Made by a program: the position numbers and the translations under genes. DNA of 64,000 nucleotides from Microthyrium microscopicum (lineage: Eukaryota > Ascomycota > Dothideomycetes > Microthyriales > Microthyriaceae), in contig MU004233.1 of the NCBI GenBank assembly GCA_010405405.1, positions 1,748,384 through 1,812,383 of the forward strand. The letters are read 5' to 3'. How positions within the stretch are numbered: position 1 is the first letter of the stretch; each line of letters opens with the position of its first letter. A model generated the notes under the pieces. That model was given only the letters and a program-made list of their open reading frames with translations, ran no database searches and was not told where the DNA came from. Positions 51,040-62,579 of this stretch are shown in pieces.

Positions 51040-52330
51040 GTATATAAAGAGTAAAGTAGTATATACTACTTCTAAAAGGTTTATATTCTACTATTTGCTA
51101 AACGTAAACTGCCTAGCTTAGGAATATATTTACTAGCTTTAGTACTAGACGTTTTATAAGTTTGTATACTATATTTTAGTAATATTTTAGATTATGTCTA
51201 GGGTTATAATATATATTAATATATAATTATATTTAAGAGTCTTAGGTTAGAGTAGGAATGAAAGAGTAGAAGTTAGTATTATCGTCTATTAATACATTAA
51301 TACATATAGAAGTAAACTTAAGATACTTTATCTTCTTATTTAGAGTATATAAATACGTCTCTAGTTTATTATATTTATATTCTAGGTTAAGTAGGTCGTA
51401 GGAATGTAGTATTTAGTACTAGCGCGCTAGGACATCCTTATTATATATTGCTTTTATATAGATGCTATTAATATCTAATTTAGGTCCTAGCTAACTCTTT
51501 ACTAGGTCTAAATTATAAAATAGATCTTCCTACTAGATAAAGACTTAAATATTCTATATTAGGTATCTATTAAGCGTAATCTTATAGTATTACTAGATTA
51601 TACCTTTAATATAGTCTAGTTATTATTAAGCAAAAAGTAGAAAGGTTATATTCTATAAACTCTAAAACATAGAAGTAATAGAGAGCGCGTTAAATATACT
51701 ATTAGTATTATATTTAGAGTAAAAGTAAAATAGTATTATATATATAGTCTTACTACAAACCTTAACGTTAGAGTCCCTATAGAAATCTTAAGTAATAGCG
51801 TATCCTACTTTAGCTATAGTAATTATATATTTAGTAGTTACAAGTTTAGTAGCTATAAGTTTAGTAGTTATAAGTTTAGTAAGACTAACCTTATTACTCT
51901 ACTAAAGGTACTTCTTAGTAATAACAATAAAAATAATTCATATAATAGTCTCTCTAAACTTATATTATATCTAATAGTTAATAGCCTTTATAAATAGTAG
52001 ACTCTTATTAGACTCTTCTAGGTTTAGCTAGCTAATTTAGGAATTAGAAAATAGAGAATCTTATAGAATCTAATTAAAATATATCTATTAATTATTTATA
52101 GGTTAGAAATATACTTCTATAAAGATAGCTAGTTTATGTTTACTCTATATAATATATTAGTATATTATATCTTAGATTTTATAAAGATATTCTAATAAAT
52201 ACAACTTTTATATAGTACTAAATAGCGTAATTAGGTTCATTATAATTATACTAGTAGTATAATAAGAGCTAAATAAGACATTATTAGTAAAGGTTTTCTT
52301 TTAAAAGCTAGTACGTTATTAGAATTAATT
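51040..52330 (-). pseudogene. Unidentified gene, tandem copy A (decayed)
   Basis: Minus-strand gene fossil homologous to the better preserved copy C. It includes the Thr/Lys/Leu/Val six-residue repeats at about 51835-51885 (GTTTAGTAGYTATAA or ACAA repeats on the plus strand). RIP damage is heavy and no long open frame remains. No family is recognised. Confidence 0.5.
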
Positions 52331-52959
52331 AATAGTAATAATAAGAATCTATAAAAATTTTAATATTAGGACGATAGTAATTACGACGCTCTTCTACGTC
52401 TTCATATTAGGTAGGAGGATAAGTTTAGAGAAAGCTAGAGGGTTATCTTACTACTTAGTATAGAAATACTCTAGTAGTCTTTAGCCTATTATTAATTTAA
52501 GTAGGAGTAAAGCTAAATAACCTTTTTCTAGTAATATTATTAAGTAAAGCATTTTAGGTACTTAATCTTAGGCTACAAGTTAGTTTATTTTATATATAGT
52601 AGTAGCCTTCTCTAGTTTTATTAGTATATCTTAGTCTAGGCAAGAGCCTTAAGTTAAGTTATCTTAACTTTTTATATCTCTATCTAAGGGTTTTCGCTAG
52701 TTAGCACTATAATCTTACTACTCTTAGCCTAGATACTTACGATACTACTCCTTAACCTTACCTAACAATATACATACCTTCCTTTCCTTTAATTATATAA
52801 ATCCTAGCAAAGTATCTACTACCTAATACATTATAGCAAAGTATTTATTTCCTTATCTTAAGACATTATAGCCTTAACTTTTAGCTATAAACTAAAGCCT
52901 AGCGGACCTATAGTAACATTATGATACTACTTCTTAACCTTACCTAATACTATATACTT

Positions 52960-54250
52960 TTCCTTTTTCTTAAGTATATAAAGGATAAAGTAGTATATAC
53001 TACTTCTAAAAGGTTTATATTTTACTATTTGCTAAATACAAACTACTTAGCCTAGAAATATATTTACTAGCTTTAGTACTAAATATTCTACTAGTTTGCA
53101 TACTATATCTTAATAATATTTTAAATTATATTTAGGGTTATAATATATATTAATATATAATTGTATTTAAGAGTCTTAGGTTAGAGTAGTAATAAAGGAG
53201 TAGAAGTTAATAACTCTATCTATTAATATATTAATGCGTATAGAAGTAAACTTAAGATACTTTATCTTCTTATTTAGAGTACGTAAATATATCTCTAGTT
53301 TATTATATTTATATTCTAGGTTAGGTAGGTTGTAGTAATATAATATTTAGTACTAGCGCGCTATAATATTCTTATTATATAAGGCTTTTATATAGATACT
53401 ATTAATATCTAATTTAGGTCCTAGCTAACTTTTTACTAAGTCTAAATTACAAAATAGATTATTCTACTAGATAGAGACTTAAATATACTATATTAGGTAT
53501 TAGTTAGGCATAATCTTATAATATTGCTAGATTATACCTTTAATATAGTCTAGTTATTATTAAGCAAAAAGTAGAAAAGTTATATTTTATAAGCTCTAAA
53601 ACCTAGGAGTAGTAAAAAGTATATTAAATATGCTATTAGTATCGTATTTAGGATAGATATAAGATAGTATTATATATATAGTCTTACTACGAACCTTAAT
53701 AGTAGAGTCCCTATAGATATCTTAAGTAATAGCGCGTCCTACTTTAGCTATAGTAGTTGTACGTTTAGTAGTTATAAGTTTAGTAATTATACGTCTAGTA
53801 ATAGTAACTGCATTACTTCTAAAAAGGTAGTTATTAGTAATAATAATAGGAATAATTCATACAATAGTCTCTCTAAACTTATATCGTATCTAATAGTTAA
53901 CTACCTTTATAGATAGACTCTTATTAACCTCTTCTAGGTTTAGCTAACTAGTTTAGGAATTAGAAAATTAAAAATCCTATAGAATCTAATTAAAATATAT
54001 CTATTAATTAGTTATAGGTTAGAAATATACTTTTATAAAGATAGCTAGTTTATATTTGCCCTATATAATATATTAGTATATTATGTCTTAGATTTTATAA
54101 GAATATTCTAATAAATATAACTTTTGTATAGTACTAAATAGTACAATTAGATTTGTTATAATTATACTAGTAGTATAATAAGAGCTAAATAAGACGTTAT
54201 TAGTAAAGGTTTTCTTTTAAAAGCTAGTACGTTATTAGAATTAATTAATA
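52960..54250 (-). pseudogene. Unidentified gene, tandem copy B (decayed)
   Basis: Same gene as copies A and C. The six-residue repeat zone lies at about 53757-53797 and is shorter by roughly one unit. Copy B lacks the leader present to the left of A and C, meaning beyond the gene's 3' end, so the duplication breakpoint was downstream of the gene. Confidence 0.5.
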
Positions 54251-55015
54251 GTAATAATAAGAATCTATAAAGGTTTTAATATTAGGAGGGTAGTAATTAC
54301 GATTTTTCTATACGCTTTTAAGTCTTCATATTAGGGAGGAGGATAAGTTTAGAGGAAGATATAGCGTTATTATACTAGTATAGAAATACTCTAGTAGTCT
54401 TTAGCCTATTATTAATTTAGGTAGAAGTAAAGCTAAATAACCTATTTTTATTAATATTATTAAATAAAGTATTTTAGGTACCTAATCTTAGGCTATAAGT
54501 TAGTTTATTCTATAAGTAGTAGTAGCCTTCTCTAGTTTTATTAGCATATCTTAGTCTAGGTAAGAGCCTTAGCTTAATTTATCTTAACTTTTTATATTTC
54601 TATCTAAGAGTTTTTACTAGTTAGTACTATAATCTTACTACTCTTAGCCTAGTTAGAAACAGGATAGACTATAATAGATCTAATTATTTAGAGAGATTAT
54701 AGAAAAAGGTAGAATTATAATAGGTTGCTATTCCTAGTCGTATATTAATAGAGTATTAAAAAGTAGGTACGTTAATATATTTAGGTAGTTATATTTATAT
54801 TATTTAAGTTAGTCTAAGTACTCTACCTTAGCTTGTACCCTTTTTTGCTAAGTATTATATTTCTAAATAATATAACGCCTAGGCTTATAGACTAAGCTTT
54901 ACTATTTCTATATTACTATAATAATTATTCTTTTACTTAAGTTTTACTTATTCCATTCTAAGCTAATTCTAAGGTTGTTGTATTTATATAAGGCCTATAG
55001 TACCTAAGTATGCGC

Positions 55016-55056
55016 AACTTCGCCGCGCGGTTATCAGCTCCTCTTGCTAGCGGACA
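55016..55056. other. GC-rich unmutated patch inside copy C
   Basis: Between GTATGCGCAAC and ACAGCTTTT copy C holds about 30 bp including CGCCGCGCGG and CTCTTGCTAGCGGA. Copy A has a shorter, A+T-rich sequence at the matching place (about 50717-50750). Adjacent bases to 55.2 kb also keep more CA/TG. It looks like an insertion or repair patch acquired after RIP, or a region that RIP missed. Confidence 0.5.
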
Positions 55057-55319
55057 CAGCTTTTATCATTAGCTACTTTCCAACTTCCTATTACAACTTC
55101 CAGCTATAGACTATAATTAGAAGTCAAAATATAAACATACTTACAACACTACTTCTTAATTCGTAATCTAGCGAAATATATACTACCTAAGAAGCCTTAA
55201 CTTCTAGCTATAGACAAAAGGTTAGACCTATAGTAATATTACAATACTACTCCTTAACCTTATCTAATAATATACACTTTTCCTTTTCCTTAATTATACA
55301 AAGGGTAAAGTAATATATA

Positions 55320-56600
55320 TAAAGGGTAGAGTAGTATATACTACTTCTAAAAGCTTTATATTCTACTATTTGCTAAACGTAAATTGCCTAGCCTAGGAAT
55401 ATATTTACTAGCTTTAGTACTAGACGTTCTATAAGTTTGCGTACTACATCTTAGTAATATGTTAGAGTATATTTAGAGTAATAATATATATATAATAGTA
55501 TTAGAGTTAGAATAAGACTAAAGTTATAGACAGTACTCCAAACTTTACCTCTATCTACTAATACGTTAATACGTATAGAAGTAAACTTAAGATACTTTAT
55601 CTTCTCGTTTAGAGTACGTAAGTACGTCTCTAGTCTATTATATTTATATTCTAGGTTAGGTAGCTCGCAAGAATACAGCATTTAGTACCAGCGCGCTAGG
55701 ATATCCTTATCGTATATAGCTTTTATATAGACGCCGTTAATACCTAATTTAGGTCCTAGCTAGCCCTTTACGTAGTCTATATCTAAATTTCAAAATAAAT
55801 CTTCCTACTAAATATAGACTTAAATATACTACACTAGGTATCTATTAGGCAAAATCTTATAGTATTGCTAGATTATACCTTTAATACAATCTAGTTATTA
55901 TTAAGTAATAAGCTAAAAGGTTATATTCTATAAATTCTAAAACATAGGAGTAGTAGAGAGCGCATTAAATATGCTATTAGTATCGTATTTAGGATAGATA
56001 TAAGATAGTATTATATATATAGTCTTACTACAAACCTTAATAGTAGAGTTTTTATAGATATCTTAAGCAATAGCGCGTCCTACTTTAGCTATAGTAGTTA
56101 CACGTTTAGTAGTTACAAGTTTAGTAGCTACAAGTTTAGTAGTTATAAGTTTAGCAAGACTAATCTCATTACTTCACTAAAGGTACTTCTTAGTAATAAT
56201 AATAGGAATAATTCGTACAATAGTCTCTCTAAACTTATATTATGTCTAATAGTTAATAGCCTTTATAGATAGTAGACTCTTATTAACCTCTTCTAGATTT
56301 AGCTAGCCAATTTAGGGATTAGGAAATAGAGAATCTTATAGAATCTAATTAAAATATATCTATTAATCGTTTATAGGTTAGAAATATACTTCTACAAAGA
56401 TAGCTAGTTTATATTCGCTCTATATAATATATTAGTATATTATATCTTAGATTTTATAAAGACATACTAATAAATACAACTTTTATATAGTACTAAATAG
56501 CGTAATTAGGTTCGTTATAATTATGCTAGTAGTATAATAAGAGCTAAACAAGACGTTATTAGTAAAGGTTTTCTTTTAAAAGCTAGTACGTTATTAGAAT
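55320..56600 (-). pseudogene. Unidentified gene, tandem copy C (best preserved)
   Basis: One minus-strand frame reads about 420 codons with RIP-type stops. From the N-terminal side it has a helical segment (KLAIFVEVYFQPIND), then FRETIVRIIPIII, short TTKLVA-like repeats, IYIILSYIYPKYDTN, GPKLGINGVYIKAIYDKD and a 76-codon stretch that is still open (55451-55681) with CELPNLEYKYNRLE and FTSIRINVLVDRGKVW. The protein is not a transposase or helicase that I recognise. Three tandem copies suggest a former dosage-amplified or unequal-crossover locus that then attracted RIP. Confidence 0.55.
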
Positions 56601-57015
56601 TAATTAATAGTAACAATAAGAATCTATAAAGGTTTTAATATTAAGAGGGTAGTAATTACGATTTTTCTATACGCTTTTAAGTCTTCGTATTAAAGAGAAG
56701 GATAGGATTAGAGGAAGATATAGTATTATTATATTAGTATAGAAATACTCTAGTAGTCTTTAGCCTATTATTAATTTAGGTAGAGTAAAGCTAGTAACCT
56801 ATTTTTATTAACATTATTAGATAAAGCATTTTAGGTACCTAATCTTAGGCTACAAGTTAGTTTATTCTATATATAGTAGTAGCCTTCTCTAGTTTTACTA
56901 GTATATCTTAGTCTAGGTAAGAGCCTTAGCTTAATTTATCTTAACTTTTTATATCTCTATCTAAGGGTTTTCGCCAATTGGCACTATAATCTCACTACTC
57001 TCAGCCTAGTTAGAA

Positions 57016-57329
57016 ACAGAATAGGCTAAGTAAGTACTTACATACTAGACCCTAGAGTAGAAAGTGCAGTCATGTAGACTTTGCGCCGTATTAGACATAC
57101 ACAACTTAATAAGAGCCTAAGAGGACTCTATAAGTATTTCGTAATCCGCGATACATATCCAGGATAAGTTAGGCCTAGCAAGCTCGCCGTCGTTTTCATT
57201 TCCTGACTAAAAGGCCAACATCTAGTCCCTAATGACCTAGATTACCTGCAGGTGTAGTTTATATAAGAAAAGGGGCAGAGAATAAGAAGTCGCCCTCACC
57301 ACAATAACCTACTTCTCATTAAAACTAGG
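57016..57329. other. RIP boundary region
   Basis: Directly right of tandem copy C the base composition changes abruptly to a mildly affected state, with frequent CA and TG. No gene was found in this 0.3 kb. Confidence 0.5.
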
Positions 57330-57831
57330 TATTATGTATACGTCGACGCTCTTAACCCAATGTATACTTATAAAGTCCTATATACATTTAAATCTAATAT
57401 ACTAATTCGCTATATTAACTAGGCAGCCCTAATTATAAGACAATGCGCCATGTTTCTAACTACACAGTTAAACGCCTATATAGAGCCTAACACGTTCTCT
57501 AAGATCGCCCTAGCGTTGAACGTATTCTATAAACTCCTAAGCGTAGTCATAAGCAAACATACAGTTAGAATAGAATTCTACAAGCAATAGGATATAGATA
57601 GATTTAGCCTTACTCAAATCGGCCGTAGTAAAGGTAAAACAGGGCTAATCCAATACGTCAACATTAGTATCTATATATAAGCTAATAAACTCGTTTGCTA
57701 TAAAGAGAAAGTTCTATGCTTCGTGTCTAGCTTACTAACAGACGTAGAGTAGATTAAATATATCAATTTACAAGCAGGTAAGGATTCAAGTACCAAACCA
57801 TTAAGGAAACCAAGAGGGATTATCGTATAAT
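57330..57831 (+). pseudogene. Short decayed frame, unidentified
   Basis: The frame of codons 57336 and 57573 is readable for about 165 codons with only four internal stops (all TAG or TAA, fitting Gln/Trp) before TAA near 57829. Segments are DALNPMYTYKVLYTF, IEPNTFSKIALALNVFY, IEFYKQQDIDRFSLTQIG and YKEKVLCFVSSLLTDVE. No family is recognised. The composition is normal for a protein. Confidence 0.45.
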
Positions 57832-60420
57832 AGCAAGTAGTAAGCAGATACGCGTCAACTAATTAAAAAGTATCCTAGCTATTCAATTCAGTCAATAAGT
57901 ATTAAGCCGCCAAGATAAGAAAAGCACTCTATATATATCATGTTTCATATCTCGCCAGGCAGTCTAAAAAATAGTAATGCGCTAGGTTTAATTATAATAA
58001 AGGGTTCTAGCTTTAGAACCATGTCGTTCCTAGCTCAATTAGTAGAATTAACAGTAATATTGTTTAGGTAATGAGTAGACGCCAGCGCAAACATATAAAT
58101 CAGCATAGTTTCAGCTATAGATAAATTCATAAAAGCCTCAATGTAGGTACTTTAAGTTATAGGGTATAGTAAAAGAACTCAGAATAAGTTAGAGTCTAGT
58201 ATAGTATAAAAGTAATACCTAAGGTATTATAGTATACAGCGTTCGCTATAAAGGGTTAGTCACTAAGATATTTAATTTACCTAGTTAAGCAAATAAGTAA
58301 TTAGCTTACATAAAAAGAATACGAACGAATATGCCGCTACTAAGCACAAAGAAAATAATAAATAAAGAAGGCAAAGAAGAGAAAGGAAAGTATGTATTTT
58401 CATAAAGCGCAAAGAATAATAGTATTACAAGGAGGTATAGCCTAATAGGCATTAATTAGTCCGTTACCATAAGGCTTATATCCACACATCTAATTAGATA
58501 GTAAAATAGGCGCCTAGTACATAGCTTACCTAGCATTACGAAATTAGCATAGACTAGTACAGAACAAGCGTAGCCCATAATAGGCATATCTTCATTTCGC
58601 AAAAAAGAACGGCTAAACACCATTCGCTTAGCTTTTTATACAAGTACCTAGTATAGCGATTTTTAAAGAAAGAGATCAGAAAACAGAGCCACACGCGTGT
58701 TCACTAAGCCAACGGTTTTATATTTTAAATAATAATACTTAATATATATAGGCTATATTTAGACCCATCCATCATCGTCATCTTATAGGTTTTCAAAGTC
58801 TGCGTCTATAATAAGCAAAGACTAGTAGTTAACGAAGGTCAAGGATAGTATACTATCCAAAGTATAGAACCTAGCATAAAAACGACAGTCTTCCACCTTA
58901 GTAGTTATATCGTTAATATACACAATTACGTAACTAGTAACTATTGCTCCAGACCATCTACAGTCTATAATACATTCCCAAGAGCAAGGCATATATAGTA
59001 TAGAAGTAGTAGTTACTTATACAGTTACTAGAACGCTAGTAACTCCGCGGCGAATTAATCAAATCAGGTCCAACAGAGGTTAATATGCTCTAAAGGATAG
59101 TAGACGAAAGAATATTACGCAGACTAGGTATAAATTCAACGTATATCATATTGAATACAAAAGGGGTAAGTGTACACTTTCAAGCAAGGCGCGACTAGAT
59201 AATGTTCCACATACTAAGAACGACCTATATATTAATGCAATCCAATAGTCATCCAAATATAACGCAATATATATATAGGTAGACGCAATTGCAGACATAT
59301 CATTTAACAAAACTATAAAGTTAGTAAATTCTATAACTTCATCTAGCAGTAAACAACCTTAGATTCGTAGTTTCAAACCAAATTCTCAGTAATAACCAGT
59401 TATAGTAATACCCAAATAAGCCTAAACATTATTTCCCACACCATAGCCTTACGAAAGTCAGTCTCACAGAATATTAAAATTGTACTAGGCCAGAAGGCTA
59501 ATAGCACCCCACAGGCTACAATTGCGGTCGCCCCAAATTACATTAGAAATAAGTAGGTGGAGACCTTTAGACCTACCAATATTAATAGCATCAAGCAAAA
59601 GTCGACTCAGCTAGCTTGCTACATTACTATCGATGGGGTTGTTATTAATAATAATAGCAAATTAGCTTTCTTCCAGCAAATATTTCCACGCCTCACAACA
59701 AGTTTGCTTACTAACTTAAAGTATAGAGTTAATTTTTGTAGTTATAGAGTGTAAGCTAAACCATTGTAAAAGCCACGGAACATTAAAATCTTCCAAGGGC
59801 GTAGTACAGAGAAAGAAAGTATTTACTTTAGTTATTATTTAGATCAATAGCGTAGTATCAATAAAACAATACTTATAGATAAGATTTCATATTTCGCCAG
59901 GAATTCGGTCAAAATGAACCACAAATACTACAGAATTTATACAAGTCATAGTGTTCATAGCTATTAACGTACGTCAAACATGTAAATGTATATCCATCAC
60001 AATTATAATAAATTCTCCAAAATTGACAGCCTAATTACTAAAATACAGGACTAAACTCTATTTGCCTAGGTCGTATTTTTATAGTAAGCAAAACAGCACA
60101 ACAACGAATATAGGGAATAGGTATATAAAGTAATAGAGAGAAGATTACTAAAATTATAAAAGAGGGAAAGGAAGTTAAGGATTACGTTGCTATCTAATAT
60201 TTATACTACCGTCAGAATCGGCACAACATAGAGTTTAGTTATAATTTAGCGTTATGTACAGTATAGGCCTTAATTGGTCCATTATTATAGGCAGCCAAGC
60301 CAATCAGGCCATGAAAATAGCACTAGCATTACTTAGTCTAATACGAAACAAGCTTAGCGCAAAATATACCTATCGCTGCCTTACTTTATATCAAGCCACT
60401 TAGACGTTCATTAACCCACC
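57832..60420. other. Mildly RIP-affected spacer, no gene assigned
   Basis: About 2.6 kb with scattered open stretches. A plus-strand frame around 59491-59754 is open over 65 codons from a GTG and extends upstream with one stop (QKANSTPQATIAVAPNY before it). It has no recognisable motif and could be a remnant exon. Segments at about 57940-58650 and 59870-60400 look distantly related: both have TCATATYTCGCCAGG and, later, CTAGCATTAC with ACAAGC. This suggests an old duplication. Confidence 0.35.
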
Positions 60421-60541
60421 AATGCTATTATGTAATTCTTCAAGATTTCTTTTAGCTATATCATGTTCATTTAAGGCACTAACTTAGCAAAAGTCTAGCT
60501 AAACATCTTTTACAGTAACGCGTAAATAGTATTTGGTATAT

Positions 60542-62196
60542 ACTATTCCAGAGAACATATCAGATAAATAATAAAACTCTAGCTCGCCGTATATTATATA
60601 TCAAACGATTTATAAAAACAAGACTACAGGGCAGGCTAACAAGCATATTAGCATAGCTCCTTTGAGGGAAAGTATCCCTTCAAGCAAAATACAAAAAACA
60701 CTCAATAATTATATTACAGTTCTAGGCACGCGTAATACTACTCCCCTCAACGCCCATATACTATTCAGTTTTGAGACAGATATATCTCAATTTACCTATC
60801 ACACTATAGTTATAAAGTTGTCCAAAGCTTCCAAGATATTAAATAACCGCTTAGAAATATACATAAAGATAATGCAGGCTTATCATAACATTAATAATGC
60901 CAATATAGGAAATCCAATATTACAGAGTCAGTATTGTATTATAACAGTTAGTCAAATAGCCACAAATAGTATTAACGGCAAAATTAACGCCTCTTCATTA
61001 TTCCTAAAAACTTCAAGGCTCATTAGGGGAGGACGTCAAGTACGTCTCAATCTTAATAAACTCACTAATTACTACTTATTTCCAAGCAAGATTGTCACGC
61101 TTCGTAATAAGAATGCGTCAAAAAATTACTTTTCAGTAACGAAGATTCTAAATCCGCCGCAACAGCCATTAGTCCAGTCTACCATACTTAATCTCGATAG
61201 CATCAATAACTTAACTAGCCATAGGACAAGTACCAGCTCCCAACCTATTATAACTCTTATCGCATTCAGGCTATATTTAATAGACGCAGACCTAGACTTT
61301 ACGCCCTTAGTTACTCTATTAAAGGCTACTAAGGATATCAACGCCAATTTCATTATACTAACAAGACCCTTTATCAACAGTAACCACCCTCTAGTGCGTA
61401 CCAGCGACTTTAACCTCCCTATTAGATATCTACACAACCCTAGTACTATAAGTCTCAAGGACCTTTTTCGCGCCTACATAACTACACCGCTTCAAGAACT
61501 AGTCAACATAATACTAAATATCCAGATCATTATATATCCCTCTATACGCGATACAATTACCACGGACGTAGTTTAGCTTCAGGATCGGTTTACGGATCCT
61601 TATATTATACTTAGATTACTAAGGCAAGTCCAAGTAGGGTCAAATCCTATTATAGTCAACATAAATGAAGTACTAGTCAGTATATCATCACAAGACGCCT
61701 TACAGCAAATACGCATGTCTAAAGTAGCAGGTAGATTACTACACAAGATGCAACCAGTTAAACGGGCATATCAAGAAATTATTAAACAACGTACATTCTT
61801 TCCAGTATTTCCACCCTTAGAATGCAAACTTTTGCAAACCACATCTAGGGAACTACCATTTACTTAATCAGGTCCAAATTTAGATATTACACATCTAGCA
61901 CTAGGAGACTTCATCCCCACTAAACCCAATATCCTTATAATACTATTATTATTACTATCACTTGCTAAAGTATTATACATTACCTTATTATAATACTAAT
62001 ACAAGCTAACACCGCTTAAGTTATAGACGACGTTTTATATATTAATTCAAGATTTGTCTACAACAACCACAGCATAGGAACATACGCGCGCATAGTTCTC
62101 AATCTACTAGTAATATTAGACATAGATCCAAGGGCGGATATAAAACATAGACATATTATTAGCAAAAGGTACAGAGTAGATATCATTAGACTATAA
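60542..62196 (+). pseudogene. DNA polymerase alpha subunit B (POL12-like), decayed
   Basis: The B subunit tethers primase-polymerase alpha and is built on an OB fold plus an inactive phosphoesterase fold. Frame 60662-61573 is open for 304 codons. It shows ALSKASK-type and NPILQSQYCIITV segments, GKINASSLFLKTSR, a LFPSKIVTLRNKNASKNYF strand pair, and LTRPFINSNHP at 61358-61390, which is the ILTGPFID.HP motif. The same frame continues through TAG 61574 and TAA 61865 with FFPVFPP at 61796-61816 and DITHLALGDF. After a ~50 bp stretch near 61970-62025 with intron-like traits (GCTAAC, AG) the frame shifts by one and carries GTYARI at 62077-62094 and YRVDIIRL to a stop at 62194-62196. Upstream the frame is readable to ~60542, with stops at 60569-60574. 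The far N-terminus is not found. This is a duplicate, mildly RIP-hit copy, since the essential gene should exist elsewhere. Confidence 0.85.
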
Positions 62197-62342
62197 GTTA
62201 AGCAAGAAAAAACACTAATTCCAACAAGCTATACATAACAGTTAATCAATAAAAGCAATTGCGCTAAGTATTATATATAAACAATAGATAACATAACAAG
62301 ACCAAAGTTACTAAATTCAAAGGTATAGAAATTTTAAAACAA

Positions 62343-62465
62343 GAAATCAAACCCTATGCTTATAGGCAAGCCTACCAAGCCCTAAGCGTAAGAAAGGACT
62401 AAGCATACCTAAATATAAGCTCTCAGCCCAGTATGTTTGTAAAAAGTCATAATTTACAGACTACG
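62343..62465 (+). repeat. Shared module M, copy 3 (after POL12-like gene)
   Basis: Reads CCCTATGCTTATAGGCAAGC, CCTACCAAGCCCTAAGCG, GAAAGGACTAAGCATACCTA, then ATAAGCTCTCAGCCCAG and a TTTGTAAAAAGTCATAATTTA tail. It is the least mutated copy, matching 11235-11354 and 32832-32930. It lies about 147 bp beyond the stop of the POL12-like frame. Confidence 0.75.
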
Positions 62466-62579
62466 AGTTTTTAAAACTAAGAGGCATACTCTATACTCCT
62501 TTTTGCGTAGTAAAATAACTATTCCAATAGTTTGTACCATAAAGGTATATATACATCTATTACGCACATGAACCAATCA

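Larger units (their letters stand above)
50379..57015 (-). repeat. Three tandem copies of a ~1.9-2.35 kb unit
   Basis: Copy A is about 50379-52733, copy B 52734-54653 and copy C 54671-57010. A and C open with ATAATAGATCTAAT and share the same ~430 bp leader, which B lacks. All three end with ACTATAATCTYACTACTCT and GCCTAG. Copies B and C are followed by the same TTAGAAACAG sequence. Copies differ mostly by transitions plus small indels. Each carries the same minus-strand gene, listed separately. RIP intensity drops abruptly to the right of copy C. Confidence 0.9.

Noticed and set aside
55451-55681. 76-codon minus-strand frame as a gene of its own
   Set aside because: It continues in frame on both sides through RIP-type stops and is part of tandem copy C of the unidentified gene.
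61126-61458. 110-codon minus-strand open frame
   Set aside because: Antisense shadow of the POL12-like frame, which has motif support.
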